Shown one piece after another: positions 15,064 through 23,047 of a DNA stretch of 24,727 nucleotides. Both the position numbers and the translations under genes were made by a program. Below the pieces are notes generated by a model. It was not told the DNA's origin. It was given only the letters and a program-made list of their open reading frames with translations, and did not search any database. The first letter of the stretch is position 1. Each line of letters opens with the position of its first letter. The DNA lies in NCBI GenBank assembly GCA_051871275.1, contig JBJECR010000150.1:1-24727 (forward strand). Reading direction: 5' to 3'. Source of the DNA: CAJUPY01 sp051871275 (GTDB lineage: Bacteria > Bacteroidota > Bacteroidia > Bacteroidales > Muribaculaceae).

Positions 15064-15861
15064 ATGAAACAATACTTAGACTTACTCAAGCATATCCTGG
15101 AAAACGGCACGGATAAGGCTGACCGCACAGGCACCGGAACTCGCAGCGTTTTCGGCTATCAGATGAGATTCAACCTTGAAGATGGTTTTCCACTCCTTAC
15201 CACTAAAAAACTCCACCTCAAATCCATAATTTACGAACTTCTCTGGTTTCTGAAAGGCGACACAAACGTGAAATACCTCCAGGAGCACGGAGTACGCATC
15301 TGGAACGAATGGGCAGACCCTGAAACCGGTGACCTCGGACACATTTACGGCTACCAGTGGCGCTCTTGGCAAGATTATGACGGAACTTTCATTGACCAGA
15401 TTTCCGAAGCCGTAGAAACAATAAAAAACAATCCGGATTCCAGACGTATTATCGTAAGTGCCTGGAATGTGGCAGACTTAAAACGCATGAACTTGCCTCC
15501 ATGCCACGCATTTTTCCAGTTTTACGTGGCAGACGGCCGCTTGAGTCTGCAACTTTATCAGCGTAGTGCCGACTCTTTCCTGGGCGTGCCGTTTAACATT
15601 GCATCATACGCACTTCTGCTCATGATGATGGCACAGGTCACAGGGCTTAAAGCCGGTGATTTTGTTCACACCCTGGGAGATGCACATATATATAACAATC
15701 ACTTTGAACAAGTAAAACTGCAATTAACTCGAGAACCGCGTACTTTGCCCAAAATGATTCTCAACCCCGACGTGAAAAATATTTTTGACTTCAAATACGA
15801 GGATTTCACCCTCACGGACTACGACCCCCACCCTCATATCCCGGGAATCGTAGCAGTGTAA
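15064..15861 (+). CDS. thyA: Thymidylate synthase
   Basis: 265 residues, nearly identical in length to the classical 264-residue enzyme. It methylates dUMP to dTMP with methylenetetrahydrofolate. Landmarks: DRTGTGTRSVFGYQMRF (folate/phosphate loop), ELLWFLKGDTN, IWNEWADPETGDLGHIYG, SRRIIVSAWN (phosphate-binding Arg), and the nucleophile in LPPCHAFFQFYV (C147), then RSADSFLGVPFNIASYA and HTLGDAHIYNNH. It lies 21 nt behind the TerB/J gene and is probably in one operon with it. The usual partner, dihydrofolate reductase, does not follow; a transporter does. Confidence 0.97.
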   Translation: MKQYLDLLKHILENGTDKADRTGTGTRSVFGYQMRFNLEDGFPLLTTKKLHLKSIIYELLWFLKGDTNVKYLQEHGVRIWNEWADPETGDLGHIYGYQWRSWQDYDGTFIDQISEAVETIKNNPDSRRIIVSAWNVADLKRMNLPPCHAFFQFYVADGRLSLQLYQRSADSFLGVPFNIASYALLLMMMAQVTGLKAGDFVHTLGDAHIYNNHFEQVKLQLTREPRTLPKMILNPDVKNIFDFKYEDFTLTDYDPHPHIPGIVAV

Positions 15862-15917
15862 GCAAAGTATAATCAGCAAAATAGCAAACCCTTAAATCAT
15901 ACATAAAATTAAAAACT

Positions 15918-17381
15918 ATGACACCATTAGTAGTAATTCTCACAATAGCAGGATACTTCGCACTTCTCCTCGGCATCTCTTATTTTGCATCAAGAGGTAG
16001 CGACAACTCCACGTTTTTCACCGGAAACCGCCGTACGCCATGGGCGTTAGTGGCATTTGCCATGATTGGAGCCGCAATTTCCGGAGTAACCTTTGTTTCC
16101 GTGCCCGGAATGGTGGTAAACAGCGGGTATTCGTACCTGCAAATGGTACTCGGTTTCATTGTGGGATATTTCCTCATAGCCGCAGTACTCGTGCCTATTT
16201 TCTACAAGAAAAATCTGGTGTCTATATACGGCTACCTTGAAGAACGATTCGGAAACTACACATATCGCACCGGAGCATGGTTTTTCTTCGTATCCAAGAT
16301 GCTCGGAGCGTCTGTCCGCTTCTTCGTGGTATGCATAGTATTGCAGGGACTGGTGTTCCAGCCATACCATTTGCCGTTTGAATTTAACGTTATCGTAACT
16401 ATCGCCCTCATCTGGCTTTACACCGCAAAAGGCGGAGTGAAAACGCTCATCTGGACAGATACCCTGAAAAGTTTCTGCCTCATTATGTCCGTAGTGCTTT
16501 GCATTTATTTCATTGCAAAAAACCTCGGCTTCTCTTTCGGCGAAATGATTGCTGCCGTGAGCGACGACTCCACATCACAAATGTTTTTCTTCGCAGACCC
16601 TAAGGCAAGCACATACTTCTGGAAACAGTTTCTCGCCGGAATCTTTATGGCTATCGCTACCAACGGTTTGGACCAAGATATGATGCAGAGAAACCTCGCC
16701 TGCAAAGATTCCAAAGAAAGTCAGAAAAACATGATTGTGAGTGGAATAATGCAGTTCTTTGTTGTGGCACTATTCCTCATTTTGGGTACACTCCTGGTGA
16801 TGTTCCTCAAGAGCAAAAACATTGCACTGCCTGAAAAGACCGACGAAATTTTCGGTATGGTTGCCGCAGATGAATCCATGCCGGTGATTGTGGGCATACT
16901 CTTTGTGCTGGGACTCATTGCCGCCGCATACTCCGCTGCAGGCTCCGCCCTGACCTCGCTCACCACATCTTTCACCGTTGATATCCTCAAGGGCGACAAG
17001 AAATACGATGAAGAGAAACTCACAAAAGTTCGCCGACTTGTTCACGTAGGAATGTCTGTGGTGATGGGACTTGTGATAATAGTATTCTACTACATGAGCA
17101 ACCAAGACGCTATCAGTGCCGTTTATACCCTCGCCTCTTACACCTACGGTCCTATCCTCGGACTCTTTGCCTACGGACTTTTCTTCAAAGGCAAAGTTCG
17201 CGACGCCGCAATCCCGGTTGCCTGCATCGCAGCACCTATTTTGTCGTGGGTGATACAGTACGAACTGAACGAGATTTTTGCTTACAAAACAGGATTTGAA
17301 CTCATTCTTATAAATGCCGCCGTAACTATGGCAGGACTTGCGCTCTCCGCTATCGGCAACGGAAAAGTGGAAAAAGCATAA
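15918..17381 (+). CDS. Sodium:solute symporter (SSS family)
   Basis: 487 residues, mostly hydrophobic with about 12-13 transmembrane helices. SSS hallmarks include an N-terminal helix followed by GNRRTPWALVAFAMIGAAISGVTFVSVPG, LYTAKGGVKTLIWTDTLKSF (the common 'GG.k.viwtD' motif), NGLDQDMMQRNLACKD, and the Na+-site helix AAAYSAAGSALTSLTTSFTVDI near residues 335-355. It imports a small solute with Na+; the substrate (sugar, sialic acid, amino acid or other) cannot be read from sequence. No promoter match was seen in the 56 nt after thyA. The WYL regulator starts 13 nt after its stop, which hints that the two are functionally paired. Confidence 0.9.
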   Translation: MTPLVVILTIAGYFALLLGISYFASRGSDNSTFFTGNRRTPWALVAFAMIGAAISGVTFVSVPGMVVNSGYSYLQMVLGFIVGYFLIAAVLVPIFYKKNLVSIYGYLEERFGNYTYRTGAWFFFVSKMLGASVRFFVVCIVLQGLVFQPYHLPFEFNVIVTIALIWLYTAKGGVKTLIWTDTLKSFCLIMSVVLCIYFIAKNLGFSFGEMIAAVSDDSTSQMFFFADPKASTYFWKQFLAGIFMAIATNGLDQDMMQRNLACKDSKESQKNMIVSGIMQFFVVALFLILGTLLVMFLKSKNIALPEKTDEIFGMVAADESMPVIVGILFVLGLIAAAYSAAGSALTSLTTSFTVDILKGDKKYDEEKLTKVRRLVHVGMSVVMGLVIIVFYYMSNQDAISAVYTLASYTYGPILGLFAYGLFFKGKVRDAAIPVACIAAPILSWVIQYELNEIFAYKTGFELILINAAVTMAGLALSAIGNGKVEKA

Positions 17382-17394
17382 ACCATAAACGCTT

Positions 17395-18291
17395 ATGGCT
17401 CAGGAACTTTTTGGAAAATACGTATGGCTCATGGATACCATCCGTCGCTACGGACGTATCACTCGTGAGGAACTCAATCGCTGCTGGCTTCGTGCTTCTA
17501 TCACAGACGGCAAGCCTATCCCTCGCCGCACGTTTTACAACTATCGCATGGCTATACAGGACCTCTTCAACGTAAACTTGGAGTGCGACCCTAAAACTTT
17601 TGAGTACTACATTGAAGATGATAACGAACACAACAACTCCGTTACATCTTGGCTCCTGAACTCCACTGCCGTAAACTCCGTACTTTCCGAATCTCGCGAC
17701 GTAGCAAACCGCATTTTTGTGGAAGACGTGCCCTCCGCCAGAGATTTCCTGAACATCATCATCAGCTCGCTCCGAGAAAACCACACCGTAAAATTCACGT
17801 ATCACAACTATTATCGTTCTCAGCCACAGGCAAATATAACAGTTGAGCCATACTTCATCAAGATTTTTCGCCAGCGGTGGTACCTTATAGGCTACAACGT
17901 TTCAGACAAAAAAATAAAAACCTACGCTCTGGACCGCATGAGCGACGTGAAAGAACAGGAAACAGTGTTCAAAATCCCGGAAGACTTTGACCCTGAGGAG
18001 TTTTGCAAATACAATTTCGGTGTCATCTTTGATAGCAGCTCACCTAAAGACGTGGAAATAAAAGTGGAAAGCCACACCGCAAAATATCTCCGTGCTCTCC
18101 CACTCCACCCCTCACAACAGGAACAGCTCCACGACGGCTACTCCATTTTTACCTACAAACTCTGCCTCACAGCAGACTTCATAAACGAAATCCTTTCGTA
18201 TGGGCCGCGTTTCACCGTCCTCAAACCCCGTGAACTGAAAACTATCGTTGTGGGTAAACTCAAAGAAGCACTCGCAAACTACTCCAAATAA
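17395..18291 (+). CDS. WYL-domain transcriptional regulator
   Basis: 298 residues. The N-terminal ~80 residues form a helix-turn-helix-like DNA-binding part (TIRRYGRITREELNRCWLRA, IPRRTFYNYRMAIQDLF). The WYL domain spans about 125-200 and includes VKFTYHNYY and the signature RQRWYLIGYN. The C-terminal part (about 215-295) resembles the WCX extension (FINEILSYGPRFTVLKPREL). WYL proteins are ligand-sensing regulators, many bind nucleic acids, and some control phage defence or DNA damage genes, but nothing here links it to such a system. It is last of four plus-strand genes and 13 nt behind the symporter; a TAGCTA array starts 20 nt after its stop. Confidence 0.88.
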   Translation: MAQELFGKYVWLMDTIRRYGRITREELNRCWLRASITDGKPIPRRTFYNYRMAIQDLFNVNLECDPKTFEYYIEDDNEHNNSVTSWLLNSTAVNSVLSESRDVANRIFVEDVPSARDFLNIIISSLRENHTVKFTYHNYYRSQPQANITVEPYFIKIFRQRWYLIGYNVSDKKIKTYALDRMSDVKEQETVFKIPEDFDPEEFCKYNFGVIFDSSSPKDVEIKVESHTAKYLRALPLHPSQQEQLHDGYSIFTYKLCLTADFINEILSYGPRFTVLKPRELKTIVVGKLKEALANYSK

Positions 18292-18310
18292 TGGCAGCTG
18301 CCTAAAAAAA

Positions 18311-18397
18311 TAGCTAAGATAGCTATCATAGCTAAAATAGCTAAAATAGCTATATTAGCTAAAATAGCTACATTAGCTATATTAGCTAAATCAGCTA
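18311..18397. repeat. TAGCTA 9-bp repeat array 2
   Basis: Nine perfect TAGCTA hexamers at exact 9-bp steps (18311 to 18383) plus an in-phase CAGCTA (18392). Spacers are AGA, TCA, AAA, AAA, TAT, AAA, CAT, TAT, AAT. It starts 20 nt after the WYL stop. The right edge AGCTAAAATCC is shared with array 3. The remaining ~100 nt up to the tRNA hold only the tRNA promoter. Confidence 0.96.
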
Positions 18398-18454
18398 AAA
18401 TCCTGCAAACCAGGCAAATAGCACAGCCCATCCTATTATTTAACTTTATTTAAC

Positions 18455-18485
18455 TTGCAAGCACGGCAAAAACTCCGTACCTTTG
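18455..18485 (+). promoter_or_regulatory. Promoter of tRNA-fMet
   Basis: TTG (18455-18457), a 20-nt spacer and TACCTTTG (18478-18485); the predicted start lies about 9 nt before the mature tRNA. Confidence 0.83.
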
Positions 18486-18499
18486 CACTCACAAAACAT

Positions 18500-18571
<72 letters not shown>

Positions 18572-18577
18572 CTAAAA

Positions 18578-18607
18578 AAGGCTGACGAAAGTCAGCCTTA
18601 ATTTTTT
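18578..18607 (+). terminator. Bidirectional intrinsic terminator after tRNA-fMet
   Basis: A perfect 9-bp stem AAGGCTGAC/GTCAGCCTT (18578-18586, 18591-18599) with GAAA loop is followed by TTTTTT (18602-18607). On the minus strand the same stem is followed by six T residues, so it also ends the lactonase-family transcript, whose stop is ~20 nt away. Confidence 0.92.
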
Positions 18608-18620
18608 ATCTATTTTTCTC

Positions 18621-19739
18621 TTATTTCAAGAACTTCAGACACACGGGCTTGGGAAGATACATCTCGGAGACACATTCCGGGGTGATGATGCCGGTGGATT
18701 TGGAGCGACGATAGACCTCTATTTTATTGTCGTCGCGGCAGGCAACGAGGATGAAATTGCCGTCAGGAGAAAATGTGAAATTGCGAGGATGACGACCGGT
18801 GAACACGTATTGCAAATTTTTAAGGCTTCCGTCGTCCTGAATGGAGAAAACACGGATACCATCGCCTTTGAGGCGGTTTGAGGCATATAGGAATTTGCCG
18901 TCAGGACTGACGTGGATATCTGCAGAACCCTCAGCACGGAGTGTGTCACAGACTGCATTTCCTGCATCACCAAGATTCTCGCCGTCGTAGCTAATTCCCC
19001 GAATAGCACCGCTTTTCTCTCCAAGGATGTAGCAATACTTGCCATTCGGAGTGAAATCCACATGTCTCGGGCCAAAACCTTTTTTCAGTTGGATTGTGTC
19101 TGTAAACACGAATCCCAAATTATTAGTAAAAGACTTTTTAGCAAAATATATTCGGTCTCTGCCAAGGTCCGTAACCACCAGAGCAGACTCTTGTGGCATT
19201 ACTTTCACACAGTGGGCATGGGAATCTGCTCTATTTTTAGAATAATTGTCATCACTTGACAAAGATAAGCAAGCCAGGTGGTCGTCAACAATGCCATTTT
19301 GCTTAAATGAGAACACAGACACAGCACCGCCGGAATAGTCGGCTGTCAACAATCTGCCATTGAAAATTTCCACGTAGCAGGGGTCTCCGCTTGAACCTTC
19401 GCAAAATTCCGCTTCACGAAATTGTCCTGTATTTTTATTGCACGGAATGGTATATACGCCGGAATTATTTCCTGTTTCTCTAACTGCATAGATAAGGTTT
19501 CGCTCCTTGGAAACAGCTATATACGACGGATTATGAGCCTCCACGGAATCTACCACAGAGAGCCTTCCCGTATTGGCATCAAACTCCAGGGAATAGACGC
19601 CATAGCTGCCTGTATATACGTCATTCATCTCCGTGTACGTGCCACACACAAGTATTTCCTTATCTCTAACCTGCTCGCAGCCTGCCAGCACGGCAGCTGC
19701 AAAAATGCAGTTAATCCAAATGCTATATTTCTTTTTCAT
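18621..19739 (-). CDS. Lactonase-family beta-propeller lipoprotein (6-phosphogluconolactonase-like)
   Basis: 372 residues. The N-terminus is a lipoprotein signal with lipobox LAGC (Cys 21), so the protein is membrane-anchored outside the cytoplasm. The rest is a seven-bladed propeller of the lactonase family (PF10282 type): YGVYSLEFDANTGRLSVVDS, PSYIAVSKERNLIYAV, DPCYVEIFNGRLLTADYSGG, SHAHCVKV, GPRHVDFTPNGKYCYILGE, DIHVSPDGKFLYASNR, HPRNFTFSPDGNFILVACRD. Cytoplasmic members hydrolyse 6-phosphogluconolactone (Pgl), but a lipid-anchored one is unlikely to act on that phosphorylated sugar, so the substrate is open. It lies 44 nt behind the PCMD gene. Confidence 0.85.
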   Translation of the reverse strand: MKKKYSIWINCIFAAAVLAGCEQVRDKEILVCGTYTEMNDVYTGSYGVYSLEFDANTGRLSVVDSVEAHNPSYIAVSKERNLIYAVRETGNNSGVYTIPCNKNTGQFREAEFCEGSSGDPCYVEIFNGRLLTADYSGGAVSVFSFKQNGIVDDHLACLSLSSDDNYSKNRADSHAHCVKVMPQESALVVTDLGRDRIYFAKKSFTNNLGFVFTDTIQLKKGFGPRHVDFTPNGKYCYILGEKSGAIRGISYDGENLGDAGNAVCDTLRAEGSADIHVSPDGKFLYASNRLKGDGIRVFSIQDDGSLKNLQYVFTGRHPRNFTFSPDGNFILVACRDDNKIEVYRRSKSTGIITPECVSEMYLPKPVCLKFLK

Positions 19740-19758
19740 CGCAAAATTTTTCTTTTTG

Positions 19759-19766
19759 CAAAGATA
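19759..19766 (-). promoter_or_regulatory. -7 element for the lactonase-family gene
   Basis: Minus-strand TATCTTTG, ~20 nt before the ATG, inside the 44-nt gap after the PCMD gene. No TTG at the right distance, so the gene may also be read from upstream. Confidence 0.5.
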
Positions 19767-19783
19767 ATACTTTTAGTGCTATT

Positions 19784-20743
19784 TTAAAACACCAAACCGA
19801 CATTATCTACAAGCAAGGTAAGTCCTATGGTGCCGATGTATGCTTTGCCGCTGCCGGCAGAAAGCATAATGAGCATGTGTGTTGGTGTGGCATCTTCTCT
19901 GTCCCAACCTGTTTCCACTACTTTCACCATTTTGCCCTTGCTGTTTGTAGCATAGTACGAGTCTTCTTCCGGAATTAACCCCATATAGCTTTTATAATCC
20001 GTGCGAGAAGTGATGTCACCGTACCAAACGGGGATTTCAAAGCCGTTTACCCATCCGTTTGTGCTTTTGTCCAGGTGCAGACGACCTGTGCCCACACGCT
20101 TGGCATAGATGTTTCCGTCTTCGTCTTCAAAGCGACGCTGGAGAAGGATGTATGCTTCCGCACAGTCGTGCCCCTTGTACGTTTTCTTTTTTCCGAAACC
20201 ACTGGAATACGTACGAGTGTCACCGTCCGGGATTGTGAGACTGTAGTCAAACCGGAGAGCCTTTGGGCGACGAGTGAATTTAATTCCCATTTCCATTTTG
20301 CTGTAAGGGTCGGAAGTGGATTTTATAGGTTCTATCATTTTTCCCAGGAAAATGGAACCTGCCACCACGACGTCTATGTTTATGATACCTATAGCCTTGC
20401 AGTGTTCCATAAGGCAAGTGAGTTTGCAGCATTTGCCACCGCCTGCTCTGTCCTCCGGGAATACGGCATTTGAACCTTTGACGATACTCATCACGTTTGC
20501 GAGCACGTTTGAGGTTGCCCACGGTGAGCCTCCCTTGTTGGTGTATGGAATATTTCCGGTGATAGATTCCGTAGGTCCTATTTCATAAAGAGTCTTTTTG
20601 TTGCCACCGATAATACGGGATTCGGGAATAGTACGAGTAACCCAATTTTCAAAATCACCGTACTTTATTTTCTCAAAAGTCTGAGACTTAGTGCCAAAAA
20701 CGCTTGTGAGAGCTACTATTATGGCAAGAATGTATTTTTTCAT
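19784..20743 (-). CDS. PCMD-domain secreted protein (putative carbohydrate-binding)
   Basis: 319 residues with signal peptide MKKYILAIIVALTSVFGTKS. The mature part begins FEKIKYGDFENWVTRTIPES and matches the Bacteroidota 'putative carbohydrate metabolism' (PCMD) pattern: GDFENW at the start, PKALRFDYSLTIPDGD in the middle, and a jelly-roll-like end (AYIGTIGLTLLVDNVGLVF). Proteins of this type are beta-sandwich, often part of glycan-use loci, but no catalytic motif is visible. The protein lacks a lipobox and a T9SS tail, so it is probably periplasmic or loosely exported. The lactonase-family gene follows on the same strand. Confidence 0.75.
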   Translation of the reverse strand: MKKYILAIIVALTSVFGTKSQTFEKIKYGDFENWVTRTIPESRIIGGNKKTLYEIGPTESITGNIPYTNKGGSPWATSNVLANVMSIVKGSNAVFPEDRAGGGKCCKLTCLMEHCKAIGIINIDVVVAGSIFLGKMIEPIKSTSDPYSKMEMGIKFTRRPKALRFDYSLTIPDGDTRTYSSGFGKKKTYKGHDCAEAYILLQRRFEDEDGNIYAKRVGTGRLHLDKSTNGWVNGFEIPVWYGDITSRTDYKSYMGLIPEEDSYYATNSKGKMVKVVETGWDREDATPTHMLIMLSAGSGKAYIGTIGLTLLVDNVGLVF

Positions 20744-20778
20744 ATTGCTGTTTTTTCCTTTCTCAAAGATTTGGGTTG

Positions 20779-20786
20779 CAAAATTA
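20779..20786 (-). promoter_or_regulatory. -7 element for the PCMD gene
   Basis: Minus-strand TAATTTTG, ~36 nt before the ATG. The nearest TTG (20812-20814) is 25 nt away, too far for the usual spacing. On the opposite strand the 170-nt gap holds only TAATTTCG (20861-20868), an imperfect -7 for the methyltransferase gene. Confidence 0.45.
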
Positions 20787-20913
20787 CTATAAATATTGCT
20801 ATTTTGTGCATCAACTCGCCTTTAAGAATAGAAATAGTGTAAGATATGCCAATTTTTTTGTAATTTCGCATAGTTAAACACCATTTTTAACTTTCTTTAT
20901 AAAACAGGCTCTT

Positions 20914-21444
20914 ATGCAGAAGAAAACTATCTGGGACTTGAATCGCCCTACAACAGAGGAATTTCGCCGCAGCCGCAAGAATCCTCTTGTGCTTGTTCTT
21001 GACAATATACGCAGCCTTAACAATATAGGCTCTATGTTTCGCACATGTGATGCTTTTGCGGTGGAACGAATCTGTCTTTGCGGCATCACGGCTTGTCCAC
21101 CATCCCCGGAAATTCACAAAACGGCACTTGGGGCGGAGGATTCCGTGGGTTGGACATATTATGGCGACACTCTTGATGCTATTGCGGAGCTGAAAGGCGA
21201 TGGCTACACTGTTTGCTGTTTGGAGCAGGTAAAGGAGAGTATTTCGCTGGAAAATTTCGAGGTGGAAAAGTCAAAAAGATATGCAATAATAGTAGGGCAT
21301 GAGGTGGAAGGCGTATCGCAGGCAGTAGTAGATGCCTCAGACGTTTGCATAGAGATTCCACAGAGAGGCATGAAACATTCACTTAATGTTTCCGTTTCCG
21401 CCGGAGTGGCACTGTGGCATTTCTTTGAAAAGCTATTGCACTAA
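20914..21444 (+). CDS. TrmH/SpoU-family RNA 2'-O-methyltransferase
   Basis: 176 residues, a single SPOUT domain that methylates a ribose 2'-OH in tRNA or rRNA using S-adenosylmethionine. Motif 1 is LDNIRSLNNIGSMFRTCDAF (29-48), motif 2 is AIIVGHEVEGVSQ (about 125-137), and motif 3 is CIEIPQRGMKHSLNVSVSAG (about 145-164), which builds the trefoil-knot cofactor site. The conserved Asn and Arg of motif 1 (NIGSMFRT), and the Ser and Asn of motif 3 (SLNVS) are present. It lacks an N-terminal substrate-binding extension, so the RNA target is not clear. A weak promoter precedes it; a TAGCTA array starts 8 nt after the stop. Confidence 0.92.
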   Translation: MQKKTIWDLNRPTTEEFRRSRKNPLVLVLDNIRSLNNIGSMFRTCDAFAVERICLCGITACPPSPEIHKTALGAEDSVGWTYYGDTLDAIAELKGDGYTVCCLEQVKESISLENFEVEKSKRYAIIVGHEVEGVSQAVVDASDVCIEIPQRGMKHSLNVSVSAGVALWHFFEKLLH

Positions 21445-21452
21445 ATAATAAG

Positions 21453-21503
21453 TAGCTAATATAGCTAAGGTAGCTATTTTAGCTAATATAGCTATTTTAG
21501 CTA
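21453..21503. repeat. TAGCTA 9-bp repeat array 3
   Basis: Six perfect TAGCTA hexamers at 9-bp steps (21453, 21462, 21471, 21480, 21489, 21498), with spacers ATA, AGG, TTT, ATA, TTT, then AAATCC as at the right edge of array 2. It begins 8 nt after the methyltransferase stop. Confidence 0.95.
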
Positions 21504-21525
21504 AAATCCCTCTAAAATCTCATTG

Positions 21526-21624
21526 ATTCCTCTGACTTTTTACAAAAAAGCGCGAGTTATTCCTCTGACTTTTTACAAAAAAGTGCGAGTTATTCCTCTG
21601 ACTTTTTTCAGAAAAGTGTATAAA
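21526..21624 (+). repeat. Three tandem 33-bp units with inverted repeats
   Basis: Units at 21526-21558, 21559-21591 and 21592-21624 each start ATTCCTCTGACTTTTT. Units 1 and 2 differ at one position (GCGCGAG versus GTGCGAG); unit 3 has diverged in its second half. Within unit 2, CTCTGACTTTTT pairs with AAAAAGTGCGAG around ACA (10 of 12 pairs, ACTTTTT/AAAAAGT perfect). Unit 3 ends 4 nt before the -33 element of the ATPase promoter. There are no spacers between units. Confidence 0.95.
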
Positions 21625-21627
21625 TGT

Positions 21628-21658
21628 TTGTAAATATGGGAAATAAGTGCTATTTTTG
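21628..21658 (+). promoter_or_regulatory. Promoter of the DUF4143 ATPase
   Basis: TTG (21628-21630), a 20-nt spacer and TATTTTTG (21651-21658); start predicted near 21664. This places the first in-frame ATG (21624) upstream of the transcript and supports translation from 21681. Confidence 0.82.
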
Positions 21659-21680
21659 TAGCAAATTAGATTACGAGGAA

Positions 21681-23039
21681 ATGTATATAGAAAGACTTAT
21701 AGATAAAGACCTGCTGGAATGGAAAGATTCCCCGGCACGAAAACCTCTGCTTTTAAGAGGAGCAAGGCAAGTGGGAAAGTCCAGCAGCGTGCGTCATTTT
21801 TCCAAAGAATTTGACTATTTCATAGAGGTAAACTTTGAAAAACGTGAAGAAATAAAAGTCCTTTTTGAAAAAGACATAAATGTCCAAGAGATAGCAACAA
21901 AACTTGGAATTATATATGATGTACCTATTATACCCGGGCGTACTTTGATTTTCCTTGATGAAATACAAGCATGTCCGAACGCTATAAAGGGTCTATGGTT
22001 TTTCAAAGAAGATATGCCGGAACTGCACGTAATAGCAGCCGGTTCTTTGCTGGAATTTACCCTTAAAGAAATTTCATCTTTTGGTGTGGGCAGAATACGT
22101 TCTATGTATATGTATCCTCTTTCCTTTGATGAATTTTTGATGGCGGAGGGAAAAGAGTCATTGCTCGCGGAAAAAAGAAAAGCCTCACCGGTATGTCCTC
22201 TTTTACAGCCAATCCACGACGGCTTGGTAAAGGAATTCAGACAATACATTGTGATAGGAGGAATGCCCGCAAGTGTGGCATCGTGGATAAATACCGGAAA
22301 TTACCTCGCAAGCATAGATGAACTGGAGGATATCCAGCAGACATATTATGATGATTTTGCAAAATATTCTCGGAGCGTGGAACCTGCACTGCTCAGAAAT
22401 ACGCTTTTCAGTGTTGCTGCACAAATAGGAAACAAATTTATGTATAGCAAAGTTGAAGGCGGATATAGGCAAGATGACGTAAAAGCAGCACTTTCTCTGC
22501 TATCTGATGCAGGAATAATAAAAGAGGTGAAACATACTGCCGCAAACGGATTGCCACTTGGTGCGGAAGTGAATGAAAAATTTAAGAAATACGTTTACCT
22601 TGACAGCGGATTGCTACTTAGAATATTGGATTTTAATTCAGGTAATACAAACAAGGCGGCAAGTGATATTCTGCTCAGCAATGCACAGGATTTGGTAAAT
22701 AAAGGTAGCATCACGGAGATGATTGTAGGTTGGGAAATGCTGAAATATTCCGGTTCAAGATTTCGCCATGACCTATTTTACTGGGAATCTCCTGAAAGAG
22801 GGGCAACATCTGAGGTGGATTATATTATTGCTAAAGATGGAAACGTATTGCCTATAGAGGTTAAATCCGGAACAAGTGGCAAAATGAAAAGTTTGAGACT
22901 CTTTATGGAAAAGAAGAATATTGCCTATGCTGTAAGAACTTCTTTGGAAAATTTCAGCCGTTTATCTTTCTCAGATTCAATTTCTTCCAAGAATATTGAT
23001 ATTATTCCTTTGTATGCTCTCTCTAATTTGATATCATAA
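21681..23039 (+). CDS. AAA-type ATPase with C-terminal DUF4143 / nuclease-like domain
   Basis: 452 residues from the ATG at 21681. The open frame extends to 21624, but the promoter lies inside that extension, the family normally begins at MYIERLIDKDLLEW, and GAGGAA precedes this ATG. The N-terminal ATPase has Walker A GARQVGKSS (27-35) and Walker B LIFLDEIQ (89-96). The middle and C-terminal part is DUF4143-like and ends with a PD-(D/E)xK-type signature: SEVDYII (E378, D380) and LPIEVKSG (E393, K395). These ATPases are common, often scattered singly in Bacteroidota, and poorly characterised; nuclease activity is not proved. The gene stands alone, preceded by two repeat families and closed by a terminator at 23048-23076. 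Codon use looks like its neighbours. Confidence 0.9.
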   Translation: MYIERLIDKDLLEWKDSPARKPLLLRGARQVGKSSSVRHFSKEFDYFIEVNFEKREEIKVLFEKDINVQEIATKLGIIYDVPIIPGRTLIFLDEIQACPNAIKGLWFFKEDMPELHVIAAGSLLEFTLKEISSFGVGRIRSMYMYPLSFDEFLMAEGKESLLAEKRKASPVCPLLQPIHDGLVKEFRQYIVIGGMPASVASWINTGNYLASIDELEDIQQTYYDDFAKYSRSVEPALLRNTLFSVAAQIGNKFMYSKVEGGYRQDDVKAALSLLSDAGIIKEVKHTAANGLPLGAEVNEKFKKYVYLDSGLLLRILDFNSGNTNKAASDILLSNAQDLVNKGSITEMIVGWEMLKYSGSRFRHDLFYWESPERGATSEVDYIIAKDGNVLPIEVKSGTSGKMKSLRLFMEKKNIAYAVRTSLENFSRLSFSDSISSKNIDIIPLYALSNLIS

Positions 23040-23047
23040 AAGATAAA

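Noticed and set aside
14431..15072. 213-residue minus-strand ORF opposite the TerB/J-domain gene
   Set aside because: The plus-strand frame has an HPD J domain and TerB motifs; the reverse frame is Phe/Cys-rich and unrecognisable.
17395..18291. WYL regulator as part of a phage-defence island
   Set aside because: Its neighbours are a symporter, thyA and a tRNA; no defence effector is seen on either side.
21526..21624. Possible small CRISPR array (33-bp repeats)
   Set aside because: The units are directly adjacent with no unique spacers, and no cas gene is nearby.
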